A DNA stretch of 64,000 nucleotides from Saccharophagus degradans 2-40 (GCF_000013665.1 NC_007912.1:248001-312000), one strand, 5' to 3'; numbered from the stretch's first letter, positions 25,685 to 34,722 are shown. Numbers and translations: made by a program. Notes: generated by a model not told the origin, from the sequence alone.

Positions 25685-26418
25685 CCTGAAACCCCCAAAT
25701 GCTGTTTTAATAATTCAACTGCGAGAGACTTTTCGCGAGGCTGTCCTATACGTATAGCATCAACCAGGGCTAGCATGGAATACATTTCAGGGTCACGTCT
25801 TACTGCATGTACAGCAGACTTATATAAAGGCTCTACAGCCTGTCCTTTTGTATTGCCCTTCGCGTCTGGCCATATGGGCACGTACTCCCCAGTACTCATC
25901 AGTTTTTCTTTTAGTACAGGTGCGGCAAATGCAGTTGCTATGCCCCGGGTTATTTCTTGGGGCTTGGTAGGAAATACATATTTAATGCCAAAGACAATAA
26001 ATTCAAATAAAGCTCTAACATTGGCTCTAGGGATGCCAATCTTGCGGTCTTTTTTTGCTAATCCAATTTCAATGCAGCGGTTTAGTGATAGGTTGATTTG
26101 AGATTTGCTGATCCCTGTCTCTACCTCAAGCTTTCTAGCGGTATATAGGGAAGCAATAAATTCATTGGTACCAAACTTTCTTTCAGGGAGTAGTAGATCA
26201 TCGGGTTCTGATTGCTCTTCTTCAATAACCTCCCAGTCTTGCCAGTCCAAAGGCCATGCTCTGCTTATGTGGTCACCCTCTATTTGTTGTTCCTGTTTGT
26301 GCAGGGATACAAGTTTTAGTAGCAGCAAAATGTCTTGACTTTTCACTGTGGATAACCTCTTTCTGTCCCATGTCCTAGGAATTGGGACTATAGTTTCATG
26401 GTTTTTCCCATATTTCAA
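25681..26418 (-). CDS. Winged-helix protein, likely antitoxin/partner of the nucleotidyltransferase
   Basis: 245 residues from a TTG at 26418; no better start lies in frame. After about 90 residues of linker and acidic loop, a winged-helix segment is visible (LEVETGISKSQINLSLNRCIEIGLAKKDRKIG), followed by an uncharacterised C-terminal half. It is the first gene of the unit, and its stop overlaps the nucleotidyltransferase start. By position and HTH content it resembles the antitoxin of a type IV system, though it is not closely like the AbiEi pair at 9390 and 11070. Confidence 0.55.
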   Translation of the reverse strand: MKYGKNHETIVPIPRTWDRKRLSTVKSQDILLLLKLVSLHKQEQQIEGDHISRAWPLDWQDWEVIEEEQSEPDDLLLPERKFGTNEFIASLYTARKLEVETGISKSQINLSLNRCIEIGLAKKDRKIGIPRANVRALFEFIVFGIKYVFPTKPQEITRGIATAFAAPVLKEKLMSTGEYVPIWPDAKGNTKGQAVEPLYKSAVHAVRRDPEMYSMLALVDAIRIGQPREKSLAVELLKQHLGVSG

Positions 26419-26604
26419 CTGATAAATGAGGGAAAATCACCTTTGGCAAGGGGTTGCCGCTCCAGTTTTACGCTGCTATTGGCTACGACCTGGTTGTTGA
26501 GCATAAAGAAACTAATAAGTATTGCTTTTGGTTATATAAAGTGACCCAAGCGAATGCATTCGGTGGTCGTGAGCACTTTTTGCTTCTAAGCCCACTATTC
26601 AAAT

Positions 26605-26704
26605 ACAGCCAATATCGGCGTACTGTTTGTAATGTAACTCTTAATATTGCACTTGCTCAGTCGTGTTTTTAAGTGTTTAGTCGTATTTATCTTTAGAATT
26701 GACA
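26605..26704. repeat. Right terminal region of the island with transposase-type repeats
   Basis: Read from comM inward on the minus strand, the end is 5'-TGTCAATTC. Two related 19- to 20-bp repeats follow with an exact 20-bp period: AAATACGACTAAACACTT (within 26671-26689) and AAAACACGACTGAGCAAGT (within 26651-26670), sharing the ACGACT core. A weaker third copy near 26610-26630 has the GTACGCC core. Tn7-like ends carry such arrayed transposase-binding sites. No gene is seen between 26419 and this end. Confidence 0.6.
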
Positions 26705-27547
26705 GCCGCCACCAACCAATGCAATTGCAGAGCTTGTGTGATGCGGTGAGCGGTAGGGTCTTCGACGCCAATTGGTGATGGTTTGTTCTTTGGCTACCGA
26801 GCCAATAGCCGCTACTTCTAGCGCTTCGTTGTCGGTAAGGTCGGGCATTATGCTCGGCAAGCGGCTGGCGAGCATAGATTTACCTGTGCCGGGCGGCCCG
26901 TAAAATAAAATATTGTGGCCCCCAGCTGCGGCTATTTCTAAGGCGCGGCGAGCTTGGGCTTGGCCTTTTACATCACATAAATCCAGTTCGTAATTGGCGA
27001 TAACTTCGGGGGCCGGGGAGGGTTTGGGTAGCTCATGCCTCTTATGTAAGTAAGCGCATACTTTTAATAGGTTGTCTGCCAAATATACTGTGCTGTGTTC
27101 GCACAGGCTGGCTTCGTCACCGTTGGCCTGTGGTAAAACAAAGGCGCGCTCTTTTTGTGTGCAGGCCAATATGGCGGGAATGCAGCCGCGTATGGGGCGC
27201 AGCTCGCCAGAAAGCGCTAACTCCCCCAAAAATTCATGGTTATTAAGTAATTCTGCGGGTATTTGTTCCGATGCTGCCAAAATACCCAGTGCGATAGGTA
27301 AATCAAAGCGGCCGCCTTCTTTGGGCAAATCGGCAGGGGCTAAATTGACGGTAATTCTGCGCTGCGGGAAATCGAAGTGACTATTCAGCAGCGCGCTGCG
27401 CACTCTATCTTTACTTTCTTTAACCGCTGTTTCAGGTAAGCCTACGATAGTAAAACCAGGTAAACCGTTCGATAGGTGAACTTCTACGGTAACTTGCGGG
27501 GCATCTATGCCGATTTGAGCGCGGGTGTGCACAATGGCGAGGGACAT
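26693..27547 (-). pseudogene. comM: comM 5' part, interrupted by the island
   Basis: The ATG at 27547 follows AGGAAGC and opens MSLAIVHTRAQIGIDAPQV, the typical ComM N-terminus. The Lon-like domain with LPGFTIVGLPETAVKESKDRV is followed by the AAA+ Walker A FYGPPGTGKSMLASRLP and RSPHHTSS. ComM is a hexameric helicase that promotes branch migration in natural transformation and is about 500 residues long. Here only 281 native codons remain; three element-encoded codons and a stop follow. The Walker B and later motifs are lost, so this copy is inactive. The 3' half should lie beyond the left end of the island. A longer frame from 27697 lacks a ribosome site. Confidence 0.95.
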
Positions 27548-28287
27548 GGCAGCTTCCTTGTTGGTGTGTTTACGCCGCAATCCGCGCGGTGTGTAACTTA
27601 GTATTGGAGTGTAAGCCTTGATTGTACTTAGCTTGCAATGCTGCGCAAGTTTTAGAGTGTGAAATGTAAAGCAATTCATTAAATTATTTAGCATCACCAG
27701 TGGTGGAGGGGTATTTTTGCCGAGCTAAACTAGAGGAACCTCTGATTAAGCGCTTTTGCGCACGTGGGTGTTTATCAACAAGATCCGAATACTTGAAAGC
27801 CCTGCGGGGCGAAGGCACAACGCCAATCCGTTTCGTTGTTCTTGCTGTTAAGGGTTAAGGCCTTTAGCTGTGATGAATGCCTTGTGGCTAATTGTCTCGG
27901 CGTCCGCAAAAAGCATTTAGTCTGAGGTTCCTTTAAGTTGTAAGTGCAAAAATGTGTGACGTGCACACTCATTTAGCGGGGTGGATGCTGGGCGATTGTA
28001 AATGGATTTATCGCACCTTTGGGATAAGGGGCTTAAAAATTTTATTTAGAGATCAATAACTTATAAGGTGAGTTTGGCTGCAATAATTGAACGGTACTAA
28101 TGTCGATAAATTAATGTAAAAAGTGAAGCGATGAACTCCCCAAATTAGATCATTGTTTAGCCTACTTGAGCTGCATGCATATTTAATAGCCAGTAAATAC
28201 GCATAGCACAAATGGGTGCGTTTTCAGTATGCGTTGTGCACAGACAGTGGCGGTACAATTAAAAATAATCAAAGTTGGGTATCTATT
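27548..28287. other. Intergenic region upstream of comM, containing a MITE-like element
   Basis: The spacer between comM and the divergent CBM gene contains the inverted-repeat element at 27734-27932 and AT-rich sequence around 28040-28140 that may hold the CBM gene promoter. No coding region was found. Confidence 0.5.
27734..27932. mobile_element. MITE-like element with ~27-bp terminal inverted repeats
   Basis: The left end AGGAACCTCTGATTAAGC (extending to 27760) and the right end (27905-27932) are imperfect inverted repeats: the right end read in reverse complement begins AGGAACCTCAGACTAAATGC. The ~199-bp element has no transposase frame. It looks like a non-autonomous derivative of an insertion sequence. 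No clear target duplication was found. Confidence 0.65.
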
Positions 28288-30180
28288 ATGTTGCGAATTC
28301 ATCTAGCCATGCCAAATATGGCCTTTTCACTATTACAGCACTATCTTTTAAACACATTTTCTGGGGTATCCATATGGGTACTTTGTGGTTTATTGATGGG
28401 GGCATACGTTAATGCCGCCACACAAGAGATCAACGGCAACCAGTTACAAGTGACATGCCAAAGCGAAACCTTTTGCGATATTCATTATCGTTTGAATAAT
28501 GGCAGAGAATTAAATATAGCGATGGCGTCGTTAGGTAATGGTGAGTACGCACATACGATTTCTAATCTTATTTCTGGCGATGTGATTGTTTACTACCTTA
28601 CGTACCAACAAAACGGTTTGGCCTATGACTCTGAGCGCCTGACGCACATATATGGGGGGGCTAGCTCCAGCGCTGGCGCAGATCCCTATTTGGGGTTTAG
28701 AGCACCTATTCCAGGGACTATTCTCGCTGTGAACTACGATACTGGAGGCGAAGGCATCGCTTTTCATGATGCCACAATAGGAAACTCTGGTGGTCAATAC
28801 CGCGACGAAAGTGTGGATATAGAGAGCGCTTCGATTGGTGGCTTTAATGTGGGGTGGGTTGCTTCCGGCGAGTGGCTGCAATACTCCGTGGATGTGGCGA
28901 GAGCTGGCAGTTTCGATATTGTTGCGCAAATCGCCTCTCCTAATTCTGGGGGCAGCCTTCATTATGAAATTACAGGGGCAACCAATGTTCAATCTGACGC
29001 GGTGCAATTTGCGAATACAGGTGGTTGGCAGGTTTGGGCACACACAGCGGCTGCGAAGGTACAGCTGAATGCAGGTGCTCATACCATTCGGTTAGTGTTT
29101 GAATCAGCAGGGTTTAATATTCATTCTCTGCTGGTAAGCGAAGCGAGCTCTAGTTTCGGGAAAGTTGAGGCAGAAAGTTTTGATTCCATGAGTGGCGTAG
29201 TGTCGGAGGCGACAAGCGTAGGCTATTTTGATCGCGGTGATTGGATGAAATACAGCGCGGTCAGCTTTGGTAATCTTGCCAAGAGCATAACGTTATCCGT
29301 CGCTGGTGAATACAATAATGGTATAGCAGAACTTAGATTAGACAGTGTCAGTGGGCCGGTGATTGGCACCTACTCAATGGAATCGACAGGTGGTTGGGCT
29401 AGTTTTAAGCCAAAGAGTTTTAATATCGTTCATACCTTGGGAGTGCATGATCTTTATATTGTTGGTAAAAATGGCAGTGGCATTTTTAATTTAGACTATT
29501 TTCAATTATCTGCAGATGTCGTAGAAGAGACCAACCCTGCTACAGCGGTAAAAGCGATGTCGCTGAATATATATGGGTGGGCAACAATGCCTCAAAATGC
29601 TGATAAGTATGCAGCGCTTATTCGTTCTCGGGGTGTTGATGTTGTGGGTATTCAAGAGGGGGTAGAAGATTGGCTTATTGGGCCGGGTTTTCCCACAAAT
29701 TACTCCAAAGCAGATGCTCTTGGTGCTGCCTTAGGAGCTTGTTGGCAGCAGCGCTATCAAATTTTTATTAATATTTGTGAAGGAAATAGCTTCGTGTCGA
29801 ATCGTCGATTCGACATGACCGATGGGCCTAATGCAACGCGCACAGGCGAGTCTGCACGAATAAACAAAAATGGGTTCGAATACGCAGTCTTAACGGTGCA
29901 CTGGGATCACCAAAGTGGCGCAGCTAAAGTTGCTAATGCACATGAAACAGCCGCCGAGGTTAATTACTACGGTGCATTGCCTACCGTTGTTGTGGGCGAT
30001 TTCAACACTGGCTGTACAAGCCATGAAGTAAATACACTTATGCATGAAGCTGGAATGGTTTTGATTGGTAACGCCGGCATTGATTGCATTTTAGCTAAGC
30101 GATTCAATGGTACGGCACAAACATTTGATGCTGCACCATCTGATCACCCTGGCTTGGATGCGTCACTCAGTACCAACTAG
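28288..30180 (+). CDS. Secreted CBM56-CBM6-CBM6 protein with an endonuclease/exonuclease/phosphatase domain
   Basis: 630 residues from the ATG at 28288; a GTG 24 codons upstream is less likely. A hydrophobic signal segment (VSIWVLCGLLMGAYVNA) is followed by a CBM56-like module of about 75 residues (QEINGNQLQVTCQSETFCDI). Two CBM6 modules follow, the first marked by WVASGEWLQYSV, the second opening with GKVEAESFD and closing with NLDYFQLS. The last ~210 residues are an EEP-fold domain: AMSLNIYGWA, VGIQEG, VLTVHWDH, VVGDFNTG and SDHPGLDASL, with the Asn, Glu, Asp and His catalytic residues present. CBM56 and CBM6 bind beta-glucans, so this may be a polysaccharide-anchored nuclease or phosphodiesterase. 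Its natural substrate is unknown. Confidence 0.75.
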   Translation: MLRIHLAMPNMAFSLLQHYLLNTFSGVSIWVLCGLLMGAYVNAATQEINGNQLQVTCQSETFCDIHYRLNNGRELNIAMASLGNGEYAHTISNLISGDVIVYYLTYQQNGLAYDSERLTHIYGGASSSAGADPYLGFRAPIPGTILAVNYDTGGEGIAFHDATIGNSGGQYRDESVDIESASIGGFNVGWVASGEWLQYSVDVARAGSFDIVAQIASPNSGGSLHYEITGATNVQSDAVQFANTGGWQVWAHTAAAKVQLNAGAHTIRLVFESAGFNIHSLLVSEASSSFGKVEAESFDSMSGVVSEATSVGYFDRGDWMKYSAVSFGNLAKSITLSVAGEYNNGIAELRLDSVSGPVIGTYSMESTGGWASFKPKSFNIVHTLGVHDLYIVGKNGSGIFNLDYFQLSADVVEETNPATAVKAMSLNIYGWATMPQNADKYAALIRSRGVDVVGIQEGVEDWLIGPGFPTNYSKADALGAALGACWQQRYQIFINICEGNSFVSNRRFDMTDGPNATRTGESARINKNGFEYAVLTVHWDHQSGAAKVANAHETAAEVNYYGALPTVVVGDFNTGCTSHEVNTLMHEAGMVLIGNAGIDCILAKRFNGTAQTFDAAPSDHPGLDASLSTN

Positions 30181-30583
30181 TTACCTAGTTCATGGCGCTT
30201 GCTACTTTTTGCATAAAAAAGACGGTGCCGTCACAGAGCAAGTGTTTGACATCTTTCGATCTAGTGAATAATTAGTAGGAATGGCAGTTTAGAGGGCAAA
30301 TAACTGTCATTCCTATCTTGTCCCTACGGTGCTTTTCTGGTTTCCGTAAATTCTCCATTTGATACCTAGATGGGGTGCCAACCCAATATAAGCCAGTTTG
30401 AATTGATGAACAATTTAAAGGCTAGCGTCTAAAGAGATAATGCTGGGCGAAAAGTGCTGCGGGCGCCAGAGCTAGGTTAAGCCATTGTGTGGGTAGCTAC
30501 GCAATGGGAGCCAGAAAATAACCTCAAAACTCCCAAGTTAACAAATCTTAGCTGCTCAAGCGACCGAGCAGTAAAAGTATACG
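30181..30583. other. Intergenic region
   Basis: No gene is recognised between the CBM/EEP gene and the end of ubiK. A hairpin-like GACGGTGCCGTC near 30221 may belong to termination of the upstream gene but lacks a clear U-run. No other structure was seen. Confidence 0.3.
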
Positions 30584-30826
30584 CTAGTCTCGTTCGGCTT
30601 CCATTAGGGCTTGCAACTGCGCTTCTAGCTTGTCTATTTTCTCGCGGGTACGCAGCAGTACAGCTTGCTGGGCGTCAAATTCTTCGCGAGTTACTAAGTT
30701 AAGTTTGCGCAAACCAGATTCAAGCACTGCTTTAAGCTGCGAGGCGGGTAATGTGTCGCTATTACCTAGCTCTTGCATGCGTTGTTGCACATCAGTGAAA
30801 AGTTGTTTGGCAAGTTGGTCAATCAT
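30584..30826 (-). CDS. ubiK: UbiK/YqiC accessory factor
   Basis: 80 residues from the ATG at 30826, chosen for the AGGAA 8 nt upstream; a longer frame from 30895 adds 23 unlikely residues. The pattern MIDQLAKQLFTDVQQRM at the N-terminus and the C-terminal coiled coil (EEFDAQQAVLLRTREKIDKLEAQL) define the BMFP family. UbiK is an accessory factor for ubiquinone biosynthesis under oxygen. In many gammaproteobacteria it sits next to comM, which agrees with the comM fragment nearby. Confidence 0.9.
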   Translation of the reverse strand: MIDQLAKQLFTDVQQRMQELGNSDTLPASQLKAVLESGLRKLNLVTREEFDAQQAVLLRTREKIDKLEAQLQALMEAERD

Positions 30827-30888
30827 TTGCTTAGTTCCTAGGTGTATTTGGCGCCAAATCTTGGCTGGCGCCATAAATAAAGGGTTTG

Positions 30889-30905
30889 TGCACAATAATG
30901 GTGTT
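30889..30905. promoter_or_regulatory. Possible NtrC-type site upstream of ureD
   Basis: TGCACAATAATGGTGTT agrees with the NtrC consensus TGCACCA-N3-TGGTGCA at 11 of 14 fixed positions. It lies about 145 bp upstream of ureD, the first urease gene. No convincing sigma-54 -24/-12 pair was found between it and the gene, so the call is tentative. Confidence 0.3.
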
Positions 30906-31048
30906 TTTGTTCGCGCCCACTTGGTGCGCGCAGGCTCTACTTGCCCTTATTTTGTGCGCGCATGGTTTTCAGTCGCGTTTTTTAAAGCGTTGAATTGTGT
31001 AAGTGTATGCACTGGGTTAGGGTGTCCAAAAAATAAAATGTTGAGTCT

Positions 31049-31936
31049 ATGAACGCCATTCTACCAAAGATTTCTACGCTTCCTGCCAAACCGGCCCCCA
31101 CACGGGAGTGGCTAGCAGGGATAGATCTATTATTGGCCAAACGTTACCAGCGCACGGCGCTGATGTCATCTAAACATTTTGGCCCTTTACGGGTGCAGCG
31201 GCCTTTTTACCCCGAGCCAGATGGCTGTTGTCATATCTATTTATTGCACCCGCCGGGTGGGTTGGTTATTGGCGATAATTTACATATTGGTGCAAGTTTG
31301 CAGCAAGGTGCTCAAGCTTTAATCACCACGCCCTCTGCGGGCAAGTTGTATGGGGCAAAGGGCGCTAGCGAAAAGCAAGGCCAGCAAGTTGAGTTTAATT
31401 TAGCCGCCGAGAGTTGTTTAGAGTGGTTGCCACAAGAAACCATTATATTCGATGGTGCCAACGGCACCTTAAGCACCAAGGTAAATTTAACAGGCAATGC
31501 CCAATATTTTGGTTGGGACATAATTCGGCTGGGGCGCGTTGCAAGTGGAGAGCCGTTTAACACCGGTACCTGTGCGCAGCGCTTACAACTTTGGCGAGAT
31601 GGCCTGCCGCTATTTATAGAAAAAACCAAATTCGAAGCCAGCAGTAACATGCATCGTGAAAAGTGGGGCCTGCAAAACGCCAATACCTGCGCCACACTAA
31701 CTGCCACCCTTCAGCTTACGCGCGATAGTATTGACGAAATGTTAGAGGCTTTAGCGCAGTTAGGGGTAACCAATACAGGCGAGTGGGGCTTAACGCAAAA
31801 AGAATCCTTATTTATTGTGCGCTACCTCGGCAATTCAATAACCGATTGCCGTAAAGGCTTTGAATTTATATGGCAGCAAACGCGAGCAGTGTTTAATGGT
31901 AAGCCAGCGGAAGTGCCGCGCATTTGGAGGACATGA
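31049..31936 (+). CDS. ureD: Urease accessory protein UreD
   Basis: 295 residues with UreD family features: FGPLRVQRPFYPE near the N-terminus, the HPPGGLVIGD segment, ALITTPSAGKLYG and LEWLPQETIIFDGA. UreD forms the UreDFG complex that delivers nickel to the urease apoprotein. It is separated from ureA by about 300 bp with a long palindrome, which is unusual because ureD and ureA are normally close. Confidence 0.95.
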   Translation: MNAILPKISTLPAKPAPTREWLAGIDLLLAKRYQRTALMSSKHFGPLRVQRPFYPEPDGCCHIYLLHPPGGLVIGDNLHIGASLQQGAQALITTPSAGKLYGAKGASEKQGQQVEFNLAAESCLEWLPQETIIFDGANGTLSTKVNLTGNAQYFGWDIIRLGRVASGEPFNTGTCAQRLQLWRDGLPLFIEKTKFEASSNMHREKWGLQNANTCATLTATLQLTRDSIDEMLEALAQLGVTNTGEWGLTQKESLFIVRYLGNSITDCRKGFEFIWQQTRAVFNGKPAEVPRIWRT

Positions 31937-32239
31937 TGGGGGATAGCTTACAGGTGGCGGTTGACAGTATACAGTTTGGGGTGAGCGCGGCTTGAGTGTT
32001 GGTTTGTTGCTTGTAAGGTGTTTGCTTGACGAAAGAATAGGTAGAGCTAAGTGAGGTGGAGGCTTTTCAAAATGCTCACAACAGGAGTGTTGTGAGCAAG
32101 CCCCATGGAAGGGTTAACGTGGTTTTGAAAAGCCCCCACCTCGCTTGGCGAGCAGCGCAGTATAGTTTGTTGCTAAGTGATATAAAAACGTAACCAGAAA
32201 TTCTGTAGAAATTAATTAGATTAAAAGCAGGGTGCAAAT
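31937..32239. other. ureD-ureA spacer with a long inverted repeat
   Basis: A 303-bp gap inside the urease cluster. It contains the palindromic unit at 32053-32142 and otherwise no gene. Sequence around 32160-32230 is AT-rich and ends in an AAAGCAGGGTG ribosome-site region for ureA, so ureABC could have its own promoter. Confidence 0.5.
32053..32142. repeat. 90-bp nested palindrome between ureD and ureA
   Basis: The outer arms GAGGTGGAGGCTTTTCAAAA (32053-32072) and TTTTGAAAAGCCCCCACCTC (32123-32142) match at 19 of 20 positions. Inside, TGCTCACAACA and TGTTGTGAGCA (32073-32098) form a perfect 11-bp hairpin. It could be a dispersed intergenic palindrome or an RNA-processing/attenuation structure. 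Confidence 0.8.
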
Positions 32240-32542
32240 ATGGAATTAAATCCACGCGAGAAAGATAAGTTATTGTTATTTACTGCGGCGTTATTGGCAG
32301 AGCGTCGTAAAGCGCGCGGGGTGAAATTAAATTACCCAGAAGCCATTGCATTAATTAGTGCCGAAGTGATGGAAGGCGCACGTGATGGTAAAACCGTTGC
32401 AGAATTAATGGAGGCGGGGCGTCAGGTTTTGCGTGTAGAAGACGTAATGGATGGCATAGCCGATATGATTCACGAAGTGCAAGTTGAAGCTACCTTTCCC
32501 GACGGTACCAAATTGGTAACCGTTCACAACCCCATCGTATAA
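32240..32542 (+). CDS. ureA: Urease gamma subunit
   Basis: 100 residues, the usual length for UreA, starting [23 protein letters not shown] with the characteristic [10 protein letters not shown] and [26 protein letters not shown]. UreA is the smallest structural subunit of the (UreABC)3 nickel enzyme that hydrolyses urea to ammonia and carbamate. ureB starts 16 bp downstream after an AAGGAGG ribosome site. Confidence 0.97.
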   Translation: MELNPREKDKLLLFTAALLAERRKARGVKLNYPEAIALISAEVMEGARDGKTVAELMEAGRQVLRVEDVMDGIADMIHEVQVEATFPDGTKLVTVHNPIV

Positions 32543-32558
32543 CAAGGAGGGTGCTGCA

Positions 32559-32864
32559 ATGAAACCAGGCGAATACGATATTCAACCCGGCGAAATAATA
32601 TTAAACGAAGGCAGAGCAAGGCTCACAATAACCGTAGAAAACAGTGGCGACCGTCCTATTCAAGTTGGCTCCCATTATCATTTTTACGAAACTAACCCAG
32701 CACTTGTTTTCGACCGAGAAAAAACACGCGGCTATCGTTTAAACATTGCTGCCGGTACCGCAGTGCGGTTTGAGCCGGGCCAAGATCGCGAAGTAGAGTT
32801 AGTTGAAGTTTCAGGTAACAAAATTATTTACGGTTTCCGCGGCGAAATAATGGGAGAGCTATAA
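32559..32864 (+). CDS. ureB: Urease beta subunit
   Basis: 101 residues with the UreB pattern: [40 protein letters not shown], and the Cys-free [12 protein letters not shown] segment. It lies between ureA and ureC with a 1-bp gap to ureC. It forms the structural core of urease with the alpha and gamma chains. Confidence 0.97.
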   Translation: MKPGEYDIQPGEIILNEGRARLTITVENSGDRPIQVGSHYHFYETNPALVFDREKTRGYRLNIAAGTAVRFEPGQDREVELVEVSGNKIIYGFRGEIMGEL

Positions 32865-32865
32865 C

Positions 32866-34572
32866 ATGAGCAAAATTAGCAGACGTGCCTACGCTGATAT
32901 GTATGGCCCAACCGTTGGCGACAAAGTACGCCTAGCGGATACCGCATTATGGATACAAGTAGAAAAAGACTTCACCATTTACGGCGAAGAAGTAAAGTTT
33001 GGCGGCGGTAAAGTAATTCGCGATGGCATGGGCCAAAGCCAAGCCACCAGTGATAAAACACCAGATACCGTAATTACTAACGCGCTAATTCTCGATCACT
33101 GGGGCATTGTTAAAGCCGATGTGGCAATCAAGAATGGTCGAATTTCTGCAATAGGTAAAGCGGGTAACCCCGATATTCAACCTGGTGTAACAATTATTGT
33201 TGGCCCCTGCACAGAAGTGATTGCAGGTGAAGGTCAAATACTTACCGCAGGCGCAATAGACTCTCATATTCATTTTATTTGCCCACAACAAATAGACGAA
33301 GCGCTTATGAGTGGCACTACCACAATGATTGGTGGTGGCACAGGGCCAGCAACCGGCACCAACGCAACAACCTGTACCCCAGGTAAATGGCATATAGGCA
33401 AAATGTTGCAAGCAGGTGAAAGCTTTGCCATGAACTTAGGTTTTTTAGGTAAAGGTAATGCAAGTTTACCTGGTGGTTTGAATGAGCAATTAGAAGCGGG
33501 TGCGCTCGGTTTAAAACTGCACGAAGATTGGGGTACAACACCTGCGTCTATTGATAATTGTTTAACCGTTGCAGAAAACTACGATGTGCAAGTGGCGATT
33601 CATACCGATACGTTAAACGAATCGGGCTTTGTGGAAGATACACTTGCTGCGTTTAAAGGCCGCACTATTCACACCTATCACACCGAGGGTGCTGGGGGTG
33701 GTCACGCGCCAGATATTATCAAAGCGTGTGGTAGTTCAAACGTATTGCCTTCTTCAACCAACCCTACGCGTCCCTATACCGTTAATACGGTAGATGAGCA
33801 TTTAGATATGCTTATGGTATGCCACCACCTCGACCCTAATATTCCAGAAGACGTTGCCTTTGCCGATTCGCGTATTCGTAAAGAAACTATTGCGGCAGAA
33901 GATATTCTGCATGATTTAGGTGCTTTTTCTATGATTGCATCCGACTCGCAAGCAATGGGGCGGGTGGGCGAAGTTATTTGCCGCACTTGGCAGACGGCAC
34001 ATAAAATGAAAGTGCAGCGTGGTTTACTGCCCGAGGATGAAGGCACAGGCGCAGATAACTTTCGCGCAAAACGCTACATTGCGAAATACACTATTAACCC
34101 CGCGTTAGCGCACGGTGTTGCACACGAAGTGGGTTCGATAGAAGTAGGCAAGCTGGCGGATATTATTTTGTGGAAGCCCGCCTTTTTTGGCGTTAAACCT
34201 TCTTTAATAATAAAGGGCGGTGCTATTGCCGCTGCACCTATGGGGGACCCTAACGCTTCTATTCCCACGCCGCAGCCTGTGCATTATCGCAAAATGTTTG
34301 GCGCCTATGGTCAAGCCTGTAAACAAACCTCTGTAAGTTTTGTAAGCCAAGCGGCTATAGATGCGAGTATTAGCGATTACTTTCAATTAGAGCGTCGCTT
34401 AGTGGCTGTTAAAAATTGCCGCAGCGTAACCAAAGCCGATATGGTACACAACGCTTACCAGCCGCATATGGAAGTTGACCCCGAAACGTACGAAGTAAGA
34501 GCGGATGGCCAATTACTTACCTGCGAACCTGCAGAAGAATTACCTATGGCACAGCGGTATTTCCTATTTTAG
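32866..34572 (+). CDS. ureC: Urease alpha (catalytic) subunit
   Basis: 568 residues, the normal UreC length. The nickel and catalytic segments are all present: [10 protein letters not shown] (metal His pair), [10 protein letters not shown] with the Lys that is carbamylated to bridge both nickels, [28 protein letters not shown], and the flap region [22 protein letters not shown] with the flap Cys and catalytic His. It hydrolyses urea in the cytoplasm. The enzyme should be active if nickel is inserted by UreDEFG. The genes ureE and ureF follow after a 273-bp gap. Confidence 0.98.
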   Translation: MSKISRRAYADMYGPTVGDKVRLADTALWIQVEKDFTIYGEEVKFGGGKVIRDGMGQSQATSDKTPDTVITNALILDHWGIVKADVAIKNGRISAIGKAGNPDIQPGVTIIVGPCTEVIAGEGQILTAGAIDSHIHFICPQQIDEALMSGTTTMIGGGTGPATGTNATTCTPGKWHIGKMLQAGESFAMNLGFLGKGNASLPGGLNEQLEAGALGLKLHEDWGTTPASIDNCLTVAENYDVQVAIHTDTLNESGFVEDTLAAFKGRTIHTYHTEGAGGGHAPDIIKACGSSNVLPSSTNPTRPYTVNTVDEHLDMLMVCHHLDPNIPEDVAFADSRIRKETIAAEDILHDLGAFSMIASDSQAMGRVGEVICRTWQTAHKMKVQRGLLPEDEGTGADNFRAKRYIAKYTINPALAHGVAHEVGSIEVGKLADIILWKPAFFGVKPSLIIKGGAIAAAPMGDPNASIPTPQPVHYRKMFGAYGQACKQTSVSFVSQAAIDASISDYFQLERRLVAVKNCRSVTKADMVHNAYQPHMEVDPETYEVRADGQLLTCEPAEELPMAQRYFLF

Positions 34573-34616
34573 TTGTTTGGGTATAGGCCTTAAAAAGGTG
34601 GGGGAGCTTCGAATCC

Positions 34617-34722
34617 GCTCGGCAAAGGGCGGGGCTGCCTGAAAGCGCGTGAATACATCTGTGTAGCTTGCTCACGGCATCCTTACCGTGGGCATTTCAG
34701 CCTGCCCCTCTCTTTACCGAGC
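34617..34722. repeat. Long imperfect inverted repeat between ureC and ureE
   Basis: The arm from 34617 (GCTCGGCAAAGGGCGGGGC) pairs imperfectly with the arm ending at 34722 (read in reverse complement, GCTCGGTAAAGAGAGGGGC); about 22 of 28 positions match. It fills the spacer between ureC and ureE. The size and placement recall the ureD-ureA palindrome, although the sequences differ. Confidence 0.7.

Larger units (their letters stand above)
1..26704. mobile_element. Genomic island inserted in comM (Tn7-like right end; left end outside window)
   Basis: A block of defence-type and orphan genes ends exactly where the comM reading frame breaks. ComM codons run to two Gly codons (GGC GGC, 26710-26705), then the minus strand reads TGT CAA TTC TAA and comM stops. 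Intact ComM continues with about 220 more residues after the GGG motif. The terminal TGT and the two spaced repeats next to it fit a Tn7-family end. comM is a known target of Tn6022/AbaR-type elements, and from memory they use this same glycine-codon position. No transposase, integrase or left end is visible, so the family assignment is inference. The cargo lies in short operons on both strands. Confidence 0.75.

Noticed and set aside
26454-26672. 72-codon open frame next to the island end
   Set aside because: It overlaps the terminal repeats, has no family features and lies in the expected non-coding end of the element.
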